From JALZKA01 sp963721645 (lineage in GTDB: Bacteria; Actinomycetota; Thermoleophilia; Solirubrobacterales; 70-9): a stretch of 64,000 bases of DNA. The notes under the pieces are model-generated. The model was not told the origin of the DNA and did no database searches. It saw nothing but the letters and a program-made list of their open reading frames with translations. Where the stretch lies: positions 2,170,001-2,234,000 of the forward strand of contig CAVRJK010000002.1 in NCBI GenBank assembly GCA_963721645.1. Direction: 5' to 3'. The position numbers and the translations under genes were made by a program. Positions 50,368-59,609 of this stretch are shown here, in pieces (position 1 is the stretch's first letter; each line of letters opens with the position of its first letter).

Positions 50368-51130
50368 GCGGGCCCGCCGATACGGGGGCGTGACTGTCGT
50401 AGCCGTCGTCTTTGCGGCGCCGCTCGTCGTCTTGTTGCTCGAAGCACTGGCGGACGTGTGGCGGGCGCCGTCGATCCTGCCAACGGAATTGGGATCGCGC
50501 GGCTTCGCGATCGCCTTCGGGGGAGCGGGCGGCGGCGGAGCGCTCATCAACTCGATCGTGATCGCGCTCGGCGCAACTGCGATCTCACTCGTCATCGGCT
50601 GGCCGGCCGCGCGCGCGCTGGGACGAAGGGGGGCACGGTTCCGAGGCGTGGTCTGGACGCTCGTCGCGCTCCCGCTCCTGATGCCGCCGTACCTCGCGGG
50701 GTTCGGTCTCACCGAATGGTTCATCCGACTCGGCATCGACGGCACCCTCATCGGGGTTGTCGCCGCCCATGTCACCTTCACCCTCCCCTACGTGATCCTC
50801 GTCCTCACACCCAGCTTCGGACCGGAGGTCGAGTCGCTCGAGGAGATGGCCGCCACCGCGGGCACGAAACCTTCCGAGCGGCTCCTCTGGGTGACGATCC
50901 CCGTCGTGGCGCCTGCGCTCGCCGTCGCAACACTTCTGTCCTTCATCGTCTCCTGGAGCCAATACGGGACGTCGCTTGCCATCGGTGCGGGCCTCGAAAC
51001 CCTGCCTGTGGTGATGCTTCCCTTCGTTGGCGCCGACCCCCAGGTCGCGGCCGCGCTGGCCGTCGTGTTCCTCATCCCGCCAGTTCTCGCCCTGGTGGCC
51101 GCGACCAGAATCGGCAGGAGCGCGCTGTGA
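50360..51130 (+). CDS. ABC importer permease subunit 2
   Basis: GTG 50360 overlaps permease 1 by 8 bases; 256 residues with about six membrane helices and an EAA loop 'EEMAATAGTKPSERLLWVTIPVVAPALAV'. It pairs with permease 1 as the heterodimeric channel. Its stop overlaps the ATPase start (GTGA). Confidence 0.85.
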   Translation: MAERARRYGGVTVVAVVFAAPLVVLLLEALADVWRAPSILPTELGSRGFAIAFGGAGGGGALINSIVIALGATAISLVIGWPAARALGRRGARFRGVVWTLVALPLLMPPYLAGFGLTEWFIRLGIDGTLIGVVAAHVTFTLPYVILVLTPSFGPEVESLEEMAATAGTKPSERLLWVTIPVVAPALAVATLLSFIVSWSQYGTSLAIGAGLETLPVVMLPFVGADPQVAAALAVVFLIPPVLALVAATRIGRSAL

Positions 51131-52095
51131 GCGAGCTTTCCGTCAGGGGACTGACGGTCACGCCGGATGGCGCAGATGCTCCCGTGCTCCGCTCTGTGGA
51201 TCTTTTGGTCCCATCGGGTCAGCTCGTCGCGCTCGTGGGGCCTTCGGGAGCCGGCAAGACCACACTCCTTCGGGCGATTGCCGGGCTCACGAAGGTCCAG
51301 GAAGGTGAGATCTCGATCGAGGGCAGATCCCAGCTGGCGCTGCCGCCGCACAACCGCCCCATCGCAATGGTCTTCCAGGAGCCGCGGCTCCTACCCAATC
51401 TCTCCGTAGAGGACAACGCCGCCCTACCCCTCCGCGCGCGGGGTGCCGGGCGTGGCGAGCGGCGAGAAGCTGCCCGTGCCCGCCTCGCCGAGGTAGGGCT
51501 GGGCGAGATGGCGGAGCGCAGCGTTCACGGGCTGTCGGGTGGCGAGGCGCAGCGCGTGTCCCTGGCCCGCGCGCTGTGCGCCGAGCCAGAGCTCTTGCTT
51601 TTGGACGAGCCTCTCGCGGCGCTCGATCCGGAACGTCGGGAGTCCCTGCGGGGCCTCATCGCGGAGGTCTCATCGGCCCGCGGATTGACCAGCCTTCTGG
51701 TAACCCACGACCGCGGCGAGGCCGCGGAGCTGGGCGACTCCGTGGCCCTCTTGCTCGGCGGGGGAATCGTTCAGCACGGGACGCCCGAGGAGATGTTCGA
51801 GCGTCCCACCTCCCTCGAGGCTGCCTCCTTCTTCGGCGTCTCCAACGTTTTGAGGGTGGGCCCGAAGGGGAGCGCCTCCCGGGCCATCCGGCCCGAGCAC
51901 GTCGTGGTCGGCGAGGGACCACTCAGTGGCAGGGTGATCGAGTCGACGTACAGGGGCACCACGGTTCGCGTGATTCTCGAATGGGAAGGGCAAAGGGTCG
52001 AGGCCGACGTCACGACCGGAGCTGTCCCGCCGGCCGGATCGATGGTCCCGTTTGCCCTGCCCGAAGACCGGCTGTGGAAGATTCCCGAGGCTTAG
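51127..52095 (+). CDS. ABC importer ATP-binding subunit
   Basis: The 322-residue ATPase has Walker A GPSGAGKTTLLRAIAGL, Q-loop 'MVFQEPRLLPNLSV', signature LSGGEAQRVSLARAL, Walker B LLLLDEPLAALDPE, and the H-loop 'LLVTHDRGEA'. A C-terminal TOBE-like domain (about 230-322; 'RAIRPEHVVVGEGPLSGRV') is typical of the MalK/PotA/thiamine-iron importer ATPases. Its start overlaps permease 2. Confidence 0.92.
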   Translation: MSELSVRGLTVTPDGADAPVLRSVDLLVPSGQLVALVGPSGAGKTTLLRAIAGLTKVQEGEISIEGRSQLALPPHNRPIAMVFQEPRLLPNLSVEDNAALPLRARGAGRGERREAARARLAEVGLGEMAERSVHGLSGGEAQRVSLARALCAEPELLLLDEPLAALDPERRESLRGLIAEVSSARGLTSLLVTHDRGEAAELGDSVALLLGGGIVQHGTPEEMFERPTSLEAASFFGVSNVLRVGPKGSASRAIRPEHVVVGEGPLSGRVIESTYRGTTVRVILEWEGQRVEADVTTGAVPPAGSMVPFALPEDRLWKIPEA

Positions 52096-52130
52096 GCGAA
52101 ACGAAAGACCTGCGCGATGGACTCACGTAG

Positions 52131-53516
52131 GTGAGGGTTCTTGCTTCATTCGCCGTAATGGCCGGGATCTTTGCCGGAGCTGTCGGCTGCGGGGAGCAAT
52201 CGGTTTCCACCCTCGGAGCGTCCACCGGAGCGTTCGGCCAGGCTCCGAGCGTTCCCGGTGGTGATCTCGACACGGACGTCGAAGCTGCGACGAGCGCGCT
52301 CTCGGAGGGGCTTGCGGAGGGCGGGCTCGACCGCGACGCGTTGGGTGTGATCGCGGCCTCCGATGACGCGCGCCTCGGCTGGCTGATCTCAGACGCCCTC
52401 CGATTCGTCCCGCCCGGCAAGGACTCGGACGACCTCGTGGACGCGTTCGTGGCGCTGACCGCCATCGATGTCCGCCGGTCGGGCGAGTTCTCTGAAAGCG
52501 CGTGGCTGAGCGTGACCAACCATCTGATCGCTTGGGACCTCCCCGCATTCCCGGGGTACCGCGAGCAAAAGGCCAAGCTCTTCCTGGCGATCGAGCCGGC
52601 GTGGGAACCGTTCTTCGCAGACACCGATTCCGCGATCGACTGGCGTCTCGTGAGCTGGGGCGGAGTGCTGATCGACGACCGCCCACTGGGTGATCCGGAG
52701 CCTTGCGCAGGTGGCTGCATCCCGGCGCTCGACGATCCAGAGCTGACGTCGGCCCCGCAAGGCGACTGGTTCGATGACGAAGGCATCGTCTTCGGGATCG
52801 AGGTCGGAGGCGAGGCGGTCGCCTTCCCGAAGAACGTCATGGAGGTTCACGAGATGGTGAACATCTCGATCGGAGGCCGCCGGATCGGGATCCCCTACTG
52901 CACCCTTTGCGGCTCGGCGCAGGCCTACTTTCTCGACGGCGAGGAGGTCGGCAGCGGGGAACTCGTGCTTCGCACTTCGGGTCTTTTGTCACGCTCGAAC
53001 AAGGTCATGTATGAGCTCAACACCGGTTCGGTCATCGACACTTTCAGCGGCGAAGCTCTTTCCGGGCCCCTCGAAGAGCAGGGAGTCGAGCTCGAGCAGG
53101 TAAGCGTGACCGTCTCGAGTTGGGGCGCGTGGAAGCGCTCACACCCCGAGACCAGGATCGTCGCCGAGGACGGGGGCATCGACCGGGAGTATCCGGAGGA
53201 TCCGCTCTCGGGGCGAGACGACAGCGGCCCGATCTTTCCGGTGGGCGACGTGGACCCGAGGCTGCCCGTTCAAGAGGAGGTCGTGGGCGTTACTTCGCCA
53301 TCCGGAACGCCGATCGCCTTCCCGGTCGCGGCCGCGCGCGAAGTCCTAGCCGACGGCGGCAGGGTCACGTCAGGGGGTGTCGTAGTCCGTCCGGACGGGG
53401 ACGGCCTGGCCGCATTTTTCCAGGGTGCTGAACTGCCTTCCCATCAGGCGTTCTGGTTTGCCTGGAGCCAGTTCAATCCGGCGACCGAGGTCTGGACTCC
53501 GGGTCCCGATGGCTGA
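52131..53516 (+). CDS. DUF3179-domain lipoprotein
   Basis: The 461-residue product starts at GTG 52131 with a lipoprotein signal (VLASFAVMAGIFAGAVGC). The C-terminal 250 residues are DUF3179: 'GEAVAFPKNVMEVHEMVN', 'GIPYCTLCGSAQAYFLDG' with the CxxC pair, 'GLLSRSNKVMYELNTGSVIDTFSGEA', 'SWGAWKRSHPETRIV' and 'HQAFWFAWSQFNPATEVW'. The family's function is unknown. The preceding 180 residues are helical and unassigned. Anchored on the outer face of the membrane by prediction. The last 44 bases overlap the convergent phosphatidyltransferase gene. Confidence 0.85.
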   Translation: MRVLASFAVMAGIFAGAVGCGEQSVSTLGASTGAFGQAPSVPGGDLDTDVEAATSALSEGLAEGGLDRDALGVIAASDDARLGWLISDALRFVPPGKDSDDLVDAFVALTAIDVRRSGEFSESAWLSVTNHLIAWDLPAFPGYREQKAKLFLAIEPAWEPFFADTDSAIDWRLVSWGGVLIDDRPLGDPEPCAGGCIPALDDPELTSAPQGDWFDDEGIVFGIEVGGEAVAFPKNVMEVHEMVNISIGGRRIGIPYCTLCGSAQAYFLDGEEVGSGELVLRTSGLLSRSNKVMYELNTGSVIDTFSGEALSGPLEEQGVELEQVSVTVSSWGAWKRSHPETRIVAEDGGIDREYPEDPLSGRDDSGPIFPVGDVDPRLPVQEEVVGVTSPSGTPIAFPVAAAREVLADGGRVTSGGVVVRPDGDGLAAFFQGAELPSHQAFWFAWSQFNPATEVWTPGPDG

Positions 53517-54120
53517 CGTCAGGTTCGCCAAGCGTGCCGAAAGCAACTACAACGCGCTGAGCAGCCGTAGCGAGGACGGCCGCTGCAAATACCCAGAAGA
53601 TGGTGGCGGCGTGGTCCGGCAGGAGGCATACGAGCGAGTAGCAGACGATCGTCTCGGTGCCCTCCACGAGACCGCTCGTGAGCCGCAGCGAGCGCTCGTC
53701 GGTGGCCGGGACCCTGCGGCGCTCGAGCACGGAGGCGAACGAGAGCAGTGCGACGTTGTTCAGGAGGTAGGTGCCGAGGAGAACGCACGCCGCCAAGCGC
53801 GAGTCGGGAAGCGCAATCGCAACGCCGATCGGAAAGCCCGCATAGACCACGAAGTCGGCGAGGAAGTCGAGGATGCCACCCAAATCGGTAGCGCCCCTGA
53901 TCCGAGCCAGGGGCCCGTCGAGCCCGTCCACCGAGCGGTTGGCCAACCAGAGGGCCAGCGCCGGCATCCACGCTGCCAGCGCCGCAGCCACAGAGCATCC
54001 GATCCCCAGGGCAAGCCCGAATGCCGTCAGCCCGCCCGGGCCGATGCCCGCACGATCGAGGCGGCGCGCGCCCGAATCGAGTGTCGGGGCCAGGGCACGG
54101 CGAAGCGACGTGTCGAGCAT
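53473..54120 (-). CDS. CDP-alcohol phosphatidyltransferase (second copy)
   Basis: The 215-residue membrane enzyme carries the full family motif DGLDGPLARIRGATDLGG followed by ILDFLADF, with all four aspartates and the canonical Ala-Arg. About six helices. The product alcohol is unknown (glycerol phosphate, inositol phosphate or another). It is distinct from the pgsA at 10292 and lies apart from other lipid genes. Its start is separated by 11 bases from the divergent TVP38-like gene, so both are probably driven from one short control region. Confidence 0.85.
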   Translation of the reverse strand: MLDTSLRRALAPTLDSGARRLDRAGIGPGGLTAFGLALGIGCSVAAALAAWMPALALWLANRSVDGLDGPLARIRGATDLGGILDFLADFVVYAGFPIGVAIALPDSRLAACVLLGTYLLNNVALLSFASVLERRRVPATDERSLRLTSGLVEGTETIVCYSLVCLLPDHAATIFWVFAAAVLATAAQRVVVAFGTLGEPDVSHRDPESRPRSPD

Positions 54121-54131
54121 TGCCCCTCATC

Positions 54132-54809
54132 ATGGCCGCAAGGCAAAGCGTGATCGGCCGCCTGCCTCCCGCCGTGACGCTCGGAGGAGCCGCCCTGATC
54201 GTCGTGGCCGGCGTGCTGGTGGCGCTGATCTTCCAGCCGTCGCAAGGCGATCTCGAGTCGATCTTCGACTCAAGTGGCGCCCTGGGCCCGGTCCTCTACA
54301 CGGCCGCCTACGCCGCGTTGACCGTCGCCTTCGTGCCGGGCTTGCCTCTCACGCTTGCAGCGGGTGCCTTGTTCGGAGCGCTCGGCGGTGCGGCGGTGAG
54401 CATCGTCGGGGCCACGATCGGAGCCACCGCGGCCTTCCTCATTGCGCGGCGAGGAACCCGGGACTCCGTCGAGCAGGTGCGGGGCGAGCGACTCTCGGCG
54501 ATCGAGAAGCGCCTTGAGGGGAAGGGCTTCCTGGCGCTTCTCACCATGCGCCTCATACCCGTCTTCCCGTTCAACGCCTTGAACTACGCCGCTGGTGCAA
54601 GCCCGATCAGCACCCGCGATTACGTGATCGCGACTTTCTTCGGGATCATCCCCGGTGCCATCGCGTACTCCGCGCTCGGCGCCGGGCTTGACGATCCGAC
54701 GTCGCCTCTGTTCATCGGCGCTGCAGCGATGGCGATCGCGCTTGCCCTCGGCGCCAAGGCCTTGTCGAACCGTGTCGGGGCCGAACTGCCCGAGGATTCG
54801 GACTCTTGA
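54132..54809 (+). CDS. TVP38/TMEM64 (DedA-superfamily) membrane protein
   Basis: From ATG 54132 the product is 225 residues with about six hydrophobic helices. The family's central motif is clear: 'FVPGLPLTLAAGALFGALGGAAVSIVGATIGATAAFLIAR', then 'RLIPVFPFNALNYAAGASPISTRDYVIATFFGIIPG'. These proteins are thought to move lipids across membranes. The stop overlaps the start of a 44-residue membrane protein by TTGA. Confidence 0.88.
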   Translation: MAARQSVIGRLPPAVTLGGAALIVVAGVLVALIFQPSQGDLESIFDSSGALGPVLYTAAYAALTVAFVPGLPLTLAAGALFGALGGAAVSIVGATIGATAAFLIARRGTRDSVEQVRGERLSAIEKRLEGKGFLALLTMRLIPVFPFNALNYAAGASPISTRDYVIATFFGIIPGAIAYSALGAGLDDPTSPLFIGAAAMAIALALGAKALSNRVGAELPEDSDS

Positions 54810-54940
54810 GCGACGAAGAACCTGCGGCGCCGAATCACGAGCGCCGACTTGCCATCCGGCAACTGCTGTGGGCGTCCGTCTTTTTCGCGGTGTGCGTCGG
54901 TGCCTTCGTACTCCTGTTTGCGATCGGGCTCTTCCACTGA
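54806..54940 (+). CDS. 44-residue single-span membrane protein
   Basis: TTG 54806 overlaps the TVP38-like stop (TTGA) and the frame runs to TGA 54938-54940. The product begins LSDEEPAAPNHERRLAIRQ, then has one hydrophobic span (LWASVFFAVCVGAFVLLFAI) and ends GLFH. GC-rich third positions and the exact TTGA overlap, also used by recQ, argue that it is real. Probably a small partner or assembly factor of the TVP38-like protein; no family is recognised. Confidence 0.6.
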   Translation: MSDEEPAAPNHERRLAIRQLLWASVFFAVCVGAFVLLFAIGLFH

Positions 54941-54975
54941 AAAGAGTGCACGCAAGAAGCCGCCAGCCGCGCGGG

Positions 54976-54981
54976 TAGAGT
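54976..54981 (+). promoter_or_regulatory. Leaderless-type -10 box of purL
   Basis: TAGAGT ends 9 bases before GTG 54991, the longest spacing in the set, with no ribosome site. The 50-base gap after the small membrane protein gene holds nothing else. Confidence 0.45.
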
Positions 54982-54990
54982 CGTCCGTTC

Positions 54991-57201
54991 GTGAGCGCTG
55001 AAGCCGCATCGATCCCCTCTAAGCACCGTGAGCTCGGCCTGACCGATTCCGAGTTCGAGCTGATCAACGCGAAGCTCGGCCGCGAGCCGAACGACGTCGA
55101 GCTGGCGATGTTCTCGCTGCTTTGGTCCGAGCATTGCGCCTACAAGCACTCCCGAAAGCTCCTCGGGAGGCTCCCGACCGAAGGACCGCGCGTCGTCATG
55201 GGGCCCGGCGAGAACGCGGGTGCCGTCGACGTCGGCGGCGGTTTTGCGGTGGCGTTCAAGGTCGAGTCCCACAACCACCCCTCGGCAGTCGAGCCGTTCC
55301 AGGGTGCGGCAACCGGAGTCGGCGGCATCCTGCGCGACGTCTTCGCGCTGGGGGCCCGGCCGATCGCGATCCTCGACTCGCTTCGCTTCGGCAATCTCGA
55401 TTCCGAGCGCTCGCGCTATCTCTTCGACCACGTCGTCGCCGGGATCGGCCACTACGGCAACTCGATCGGCGTTCCCACGGTTGGCGGCGAGGTGTACTTC
55501 GAACCCCCGTACGAGCAGAACTGCCTGGTCAACGCGATGTGCATCGGCTTTGCGAAGACCGATTCGATGGTCCGTGCGGCCGCCGCGGGAGTGGGCAACC
55601 AGGTCGTCCTGATGGGAGCTTCGACGGGTCGCGACGGGATCGGTGGCGCCTCGGTCCTGGCGTCTGCCGAGCTTGACGAAGCAGACGAATCGAAGCGTCC
55701 CTCGGTTCAGATCGGCGACCCGTTCGAGGAGTCGAAGCTTGTCGAGTGCTGCCTGGAACTCCTGGGCGAAGGCCTGCTCGTGTCCCTTCAGGACCTGGGC
55801 GCCGCGGGCCTCACCTCCTCCGCTGCCGAGATGGCCTCGGCAGGTGGAGTCGGAATCGACATCGACGTCGGGGAGGTGCCGCTCCGCGAAGCCGACATGC
55901 AGCCGTTCGAGATCATGGTCTCCGAGTCCCAGGAGCGAATGCTCGCCGTGGTCGAGCCGGCGAACGTCGAGAAGGTCTTGGCCATATGCCGCAAATGGCA
56001 GGCTGCCCCCGCCGTCGTCGGCGAGGTCACCGACAACGGCCTCTTCCGCGTCCTGCGCGGCGAGGAGGTCACGGGCGAGATGCCGGTCGAAGCGCTCGTC
56101 GACGGCTGTCCGCTTTACGACCTGGAGCCCCAGGAGCCCAGCGGCTGGATCTACGGAAACGAGCAGACGCTCGAGACCGACGACCCGGGTGAGATGCTGC
56201 TCGAGCTCCTCGCATCTCCCTCGATCGCCTCCAAGAAGTGGGCCTTCGAGCAGTACGACTCCATCGTCGGCTCGCGCACCGTGCGCCGCCCCGAGTCCGC
56301 GGACGCGGCGGTTCTGAACCTCCCGGAGACCGGCAACGCCATCGCAGCCTCGATCGACGGCAACGGGCGCCGCGTCGCATGCGACCCCTACAGGGGGGCG
56401 GTAGAGGCGGTCCTCGAATGCGCCCAGAACCTCGCTTGCGTAGGAGCCGAGCCGCTGGGCCTCACCAACTGCCTCAACTTCGGAAACCCGGAGAAGCCGG
56501 CCGTTGCCTGGCAGCTCGATCGCGCGGTCCAGGGGCTCGCGGACGTCTGCACGGCGATGGAGGTGCCCGTCGTCGGTGGCAACGTCTCCCTGTACAACGA
56601 GACCGACCGCGGCCCGATTTACCCCACCCCGGTCGTCGGCCTCGTCGGCGAGCTGCCCGATCCCCGCAAGGCGGGGGGCCTGTCCCTCACCGACGGGGAC
56701 ACGATCGCGCTGGTCGGGCCGTTCAACCCCTCCGTGGCCGGGTCGGAGCTGGCGAAGCTACGCGGCGAGCTCGAGCCGGGCCTTCCCGAGATCGATCTCG
56801 ACGCGCATCTCGCCGCGCTCGCCTTCGTGCGCGAAGAGGCCAGATCGGGCGAGCTGGCGATCCACGACATCTCTGACGGTGGCCTTGCCTGCTCCCTCGC
56901 CGAGATGGCAATCGCCGGCCGGATCGGTGCCAGGTGCGACCTGGACGCCCTTGTCCGTACCCGCGGATCCGAGCCCGAGGCGGCTCTGTACGGCGAAGGG
57001 CCCGGTGGGTACCTCGTCGCCGGTCCGGAGGAGACCATCCGGGAACTTCAGGCTCGCGCCAAGGAAGCGGGGGTCGATGCCTGGGTGATCGGCTCCGCGG
57101 AAGGCGAGCGCATCGAGATCTCGTCCGAGTGGATGGAGCCGAGCGTGACCGTAGCCGCGGCCGCGACCGCCTGGCAATCGCTTGCCGACCGCTTCGCCTA
57201 G
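54991..57201 (+). CDS. purL: Phosphoribosylformylglycinamidine synthase subunit PurL (small type)
   Basis: The 736-residue size is that of the small PurL, which works with separate PurS and PurQ (both at 35.1-36.0 kb). Key stretches: 'FSLLWSEHCAYKHSRKLL', 'VVMGPGENAGAVDVGGG', 'FKVESHNHPSAVEPFQGAATG', 'FEIMVSESQERMLAVV' and 'GVVGGNVSLYNE'-like 'VPVVGGNVSLYNETDRGPI'. The enzyme makes FGAM from FGAR, ATP and PurQ-derived ammonia. GTG 54991 is preceded by a TAGAGT box. Confidence 0.97.
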   Translation: MSAEAASIPSKHRELGLTDSEFELINAKLGREPNDVELAMFSLLWSEHCAYKHSRKLLGRLPTEGPRVVMGPGENAGAVDVGGGFAVAFKVESHNHPSAVEPFQGAATGVGGILRDVFALGARPIAILDSLRFGNLDSERSRYLFDHVVAGIGHYGNSIGVPTVGGEVYFEPPYEQNCLVNAMCIGFAKTDSMVRAAAAGVGNQVVLMGASTGRDGIGGASVLASAELDEADESKRPSVQIGDPFEESKLVECCLELLGEGLLVSLQDLGAAGLTSSAAEMASAGGVGIDIDVGEVPLREADMQPFEIMVSESQERMLAVVEPANVEKVLAICRKWQAAPAVVGEVTDNGLFRVLRGEEVTGEMPVEALVDGCPLYDLEPQEPSGWIYGNEQTLETDDPGEMLLELLASPSIASKKWAFEQYDSIVGSRTVRRPESADAAVLNLPETGNAIAASIDGNGRRVACDPYRGAVEAVLECAQNLACVGAEPLGLTNCLNFGNPEKPAVAWQLDRAVQGLADVCTAMEVPVVGGNVSLYNETDRGPIYPTPVVGLVGELPDPRKAGGLSLTDGDTIALVGPFNPSVAGSELAKLRGELEPGLPEIDLDAHLAALAFVREEARSGELAIHDISDGGLACSLAEMAIAGRIGARCDLDALVRTRGSEPEAALYGEGPGGYLVAGPEETIRELQARAKEAGVDAWVIGSAEGERIEISSEWMEPSVTVAAAATAWQSLADRFA

Positions 57202-57253
57202 GCGAGCTGCTGCCTGACGTGTAACGCTCGCGCTCCGGGTACGACCGACCCGT

Positions 57254-57973
57254 ATGAACCGCGAACGCCTCGTGCCCGCTCTTTTGGTTGCCACAGCGCT
57301 CGGCATCGGCCTTCTGGTTCTCCAGCGCTGGGTCGCCGAAACGAGGACTGCGGCACTCGTGCTCGTAGCGATCTGGTTCGTATTGGTTGGCGTAGCGGCG
57401 CTCGTCACTACCTCCCGGCGACCGGAGCTGCGCGCGCCCGTCCTGGGAACGTTTGCGGCGATCCTCGTTGGCACGATCGCAATCGGTTACTGGACGGGAT
57501 TTCGCGACACCGAGGTCGATGAAAACGTGGTCGTAGGGACAGCGAAGGCAAGCGACTCGGAGCGGAGTGCTTCGCTCGCGGGAGCAGAGGTCCAGGAGGC
57601 CGAGGAGCCGGAGGCCAAGACGGTCGAAAAGAAGCCGAAGCCTCCCGCGGGGCCGGTTTCACTCGCATCCGGTGCGTTCACGGGCGAGGACGGGCACGCC
57701 GGTTCCGGGACGGCGACCGTCGTCAGGGAAACCAGCGGAGAGCGGACGCTCACCTTTACCGACTTCAACGTCGACCCGGGCCCCCAGGTCGAGGTGTGGC
57801 TCACCCAGGACGAGACGAGCTTCGACGACCGCGTCGATCTCGGGACACTCAAGGGCAACGTCGGAAATCAGGAGTACGCGATCCCCGAGGGCGCGGACCT
57901 GACCCGCTACGACACCGTCGTCCTTTACTGCACCCCGTTCACGGTCCGGATCGCCGTCGCACCGCTGCGCTGA
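57254..57973 (+). CDS. Membrane protein with a C-terminal DM13 domain
   Basis: The 239-residue product has two N-terminal membrane helices (VPALLVATALGIGLLVL; AALVLVAIWFVLVGVAALV) and a third (VLGTFAAILVGTIAIGYW). A charged linker follows, then a DM13 domain: 'SGAFTGEDGHAGSGTATVV', 'LTFTDFNVDPGPQVEVWLTQDE', 'DLGTLKGNVGNQEYAIPEGADLTRYDTVVLYCTPFTVRIAVAPL'. DM13 is a cytochrome-like domain suggested to take part in redox at cell surfaces; its lone Cys in VLYCTPF is conserved. It faces outward by topology. It sits between purL and purF. Confidence 0.85.
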   Translation: MNRERLVPALLVATALGIGLLVLQRWVAETRTAALVLVAIWFVLVGVAALVTTSRRPELRAPVLGTFAAILVGTIAIGYWTGFRDTEVDENVVVGTAKASDSERSASLAGAEVQEAEEPEAKTVEKKPKPPAGPVSLASGAFTGEDGHAGSGTATVVRETSGERTLTFTDFNVDPGPQVEVWLTQDETSFDDRVDLGTLKGNVGNQEYAIPEGADLTRYDTVVLYCTPFTVRIAVAPLR

Positions 57974-58079
57974 CGCCACTCTCCCCCGCCGGGGCGTCTG
58001 ATCCGGGAGCGCTGGTAGCCTTGCTTGGTAGGCGTAAGCCTGCTCCGCGAGTCCCATCCAGACCGAAGCGAAGCACCTC

Positions 58080-59609
58080 ATGAGCTCTTCCCAAAGTGCC
58101 CCCATAGGGGCCCAGCAGAGCGTTTCCGGCCGTGACGGCCCGCGCGACGAGTGCGGCGTCTTCGGTGTGTACGCCCCAGGCTCAGAAGTGGCGAAGCTCG
58201 CCTACTTCGCTCTTTACGCGCTCCAGCACCGGGGGCAGGAGTCGGCCGGGATCGCCACGTGTGAGGGCGGCCACATCACGACCCTTCGCGACACCGGCCT
58301 CGTCTCCCAGGTCTTCGACGAGGAGAAGCTCCGCGCTCTCGACGGCGACATGGCGATCGGCCACGTTCGCTATTCGACAACCGGCGGCGGCTCGTGGGAG
58401 AACTCGCAGCCGGTCTGGCGCGACGACGGCCGCGAGGTCGCGCTCGCCCACAACGGCAACCTGACGAACGCGGTCGAGCTCTTCAACGAGCTGACCGACT
58501 CGGGCTTGCGGTTCCGTGGCACGTCCGACTCGGAGATCATGTGCGCGCTCTTGTCGGTTGCCGAAGAGCGACCGATCGAAAACGCGGTTGAGGCGGTGAT
58601 GCCGCGCCTTCGCGGCGCCTACTCGACCGTGATCATGACCAAGCGCGCGGTGGTGGCATTCCGCGATCCGCATGGCGTGCGCCCACTTTCGCTCGGCAAG
58701 ATCGGCGACCACTGGTGTGTCGCATCAGAGAGCTGCGCCTTCAACATCATCGGGGCCGAGCTGGTCCGCGAGGTGGAACCCGGCGAGCTCGTCTCGATCG
58801 GCGAGCGTGGCCTCGAAACGCGCCAGGTGATCGAGCCCAAGCGGCGCGCGCACTGCGTCTTCGAGCACATCTACTTCTCTCGCCCCGACACCCGCCTCGA
58901 GGGCAAGGTCCTCCAGGAGGTGCGCTCGAAGATGGGCGAAATCCTCTTCCGCGAGTCGCCGGTCGAGGCCGACCTCGTGATCTCGGTGCCGGACTCGGGC
59001 AATCCCGCTGCCACCGGATACGCGCGCGCAGCCGGCCTGCCGAAGGACGACGGCTTGATCAAGAACCGCTACGTGCAGCGCACATTCATCCAGCCGGGCC
59101 AAGAACTCAGAAAGCACGGACTGCGCATGAAGTTCAACCCCCTCCCCGAGATCCTTGCGGGTAAGCGTGTGGTCGTTGTCGATGACTCCATCGTTCGCGG
59201 AAACACGACGCGACAGATCGTCGGCATGCTCCGCGATGCCGGCGCGACCGAGGTGCACCTCCGCATCTCCGCGCCCCCGATCCGCAACCCCTGTCACTAC
59301 GGGGTCGACATGTCGACCCGCGAGGAGATGATCGCCCACGAGCGCACCGAGGCGGAGATCGCCGCGGAGCTCCAGGCCGACTCGCTTGCATACCTCTCGC
59401 TCGAGGGCGTGTACGAAGCCGTTGGGACCCCGCGCGAGAGCCATTGCGACGCATGCTTTACCGGTGAGTACCCCCTTGGGGACCCCACCGCCGCGGACGG
59501 CAAGTTCGCGCTCGAGGAGATCGCGAGCGTCCCGGTTGGGAACTTCGTCCCGAAGGCCGCCGGTACCGGCGGCGAAGCCGTTCGCAAAGCCTCCCCCGTT
59601 CGCCCTTGA
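58080..59609 (+). CDS. purF: Amidophosphoribosyltransferase
   Basis: The 509-residue enzyme catalyses the first committed step of purine synthesis. The catalytic Cys (C25, in RDECGVFGVY) follows a 24-residue propeptide, as in Bacillus-type PurF. 'ALYALQHRGQESAGIAT' completes the glutaminase start. PRPP loop: VVVVDDSIVRGNTTRQIV. Cysteines fitting the Fe-S cluster sites are in 'HCVFEHIYF', 'NPCHYGVDM' and 'HCDACFTGEYP'. ATG 58080. Its stop overlaps the recQ start (TTGA). Confidence 0.97.
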   Translation: MSSSQSAPIGAQQSVSGRDGPRDECGVFGVYAPGSEVAKLAYFALYALQHRGQESAGIATCEGGHITTLRDTGLVSQVFDEEKLRALDGDMAIGHVRYSTTGGGSWENSQPVWRDDGREVALAHNGNLTNAVELFNELTDSGLRFRGTSDSEIMCALLSVAEERPIENAVEAVMPRLRGAYSTVIMTKRAVVAFRDPHGVRPLSLGKIGDHWCVASESCAFNIIGAELVREVEPGELVSIGERGLETRQVIEPKRRAHCVFEHIYFSRPDTRLEGKVLQEVRSKMGEILFRESPVEADLVISVPDSGNPAATGYARAAGLPKDDGLIKNRYVQRTFIQPGQELRKHGLRMKFNPLPEILAGKRVVVVDDSIVRGNTTRQIVGMLRDAGATEVHLRISAPPIRNPCHYGVDMSTREEMIAHERTEAEIAAELQADSLAYLSLEGVYEAVGTPRESHCDACFTGEYPLGDPTAADGKFALEEIASVPVGNFVPKAAGTGGEAVRKASPVRP

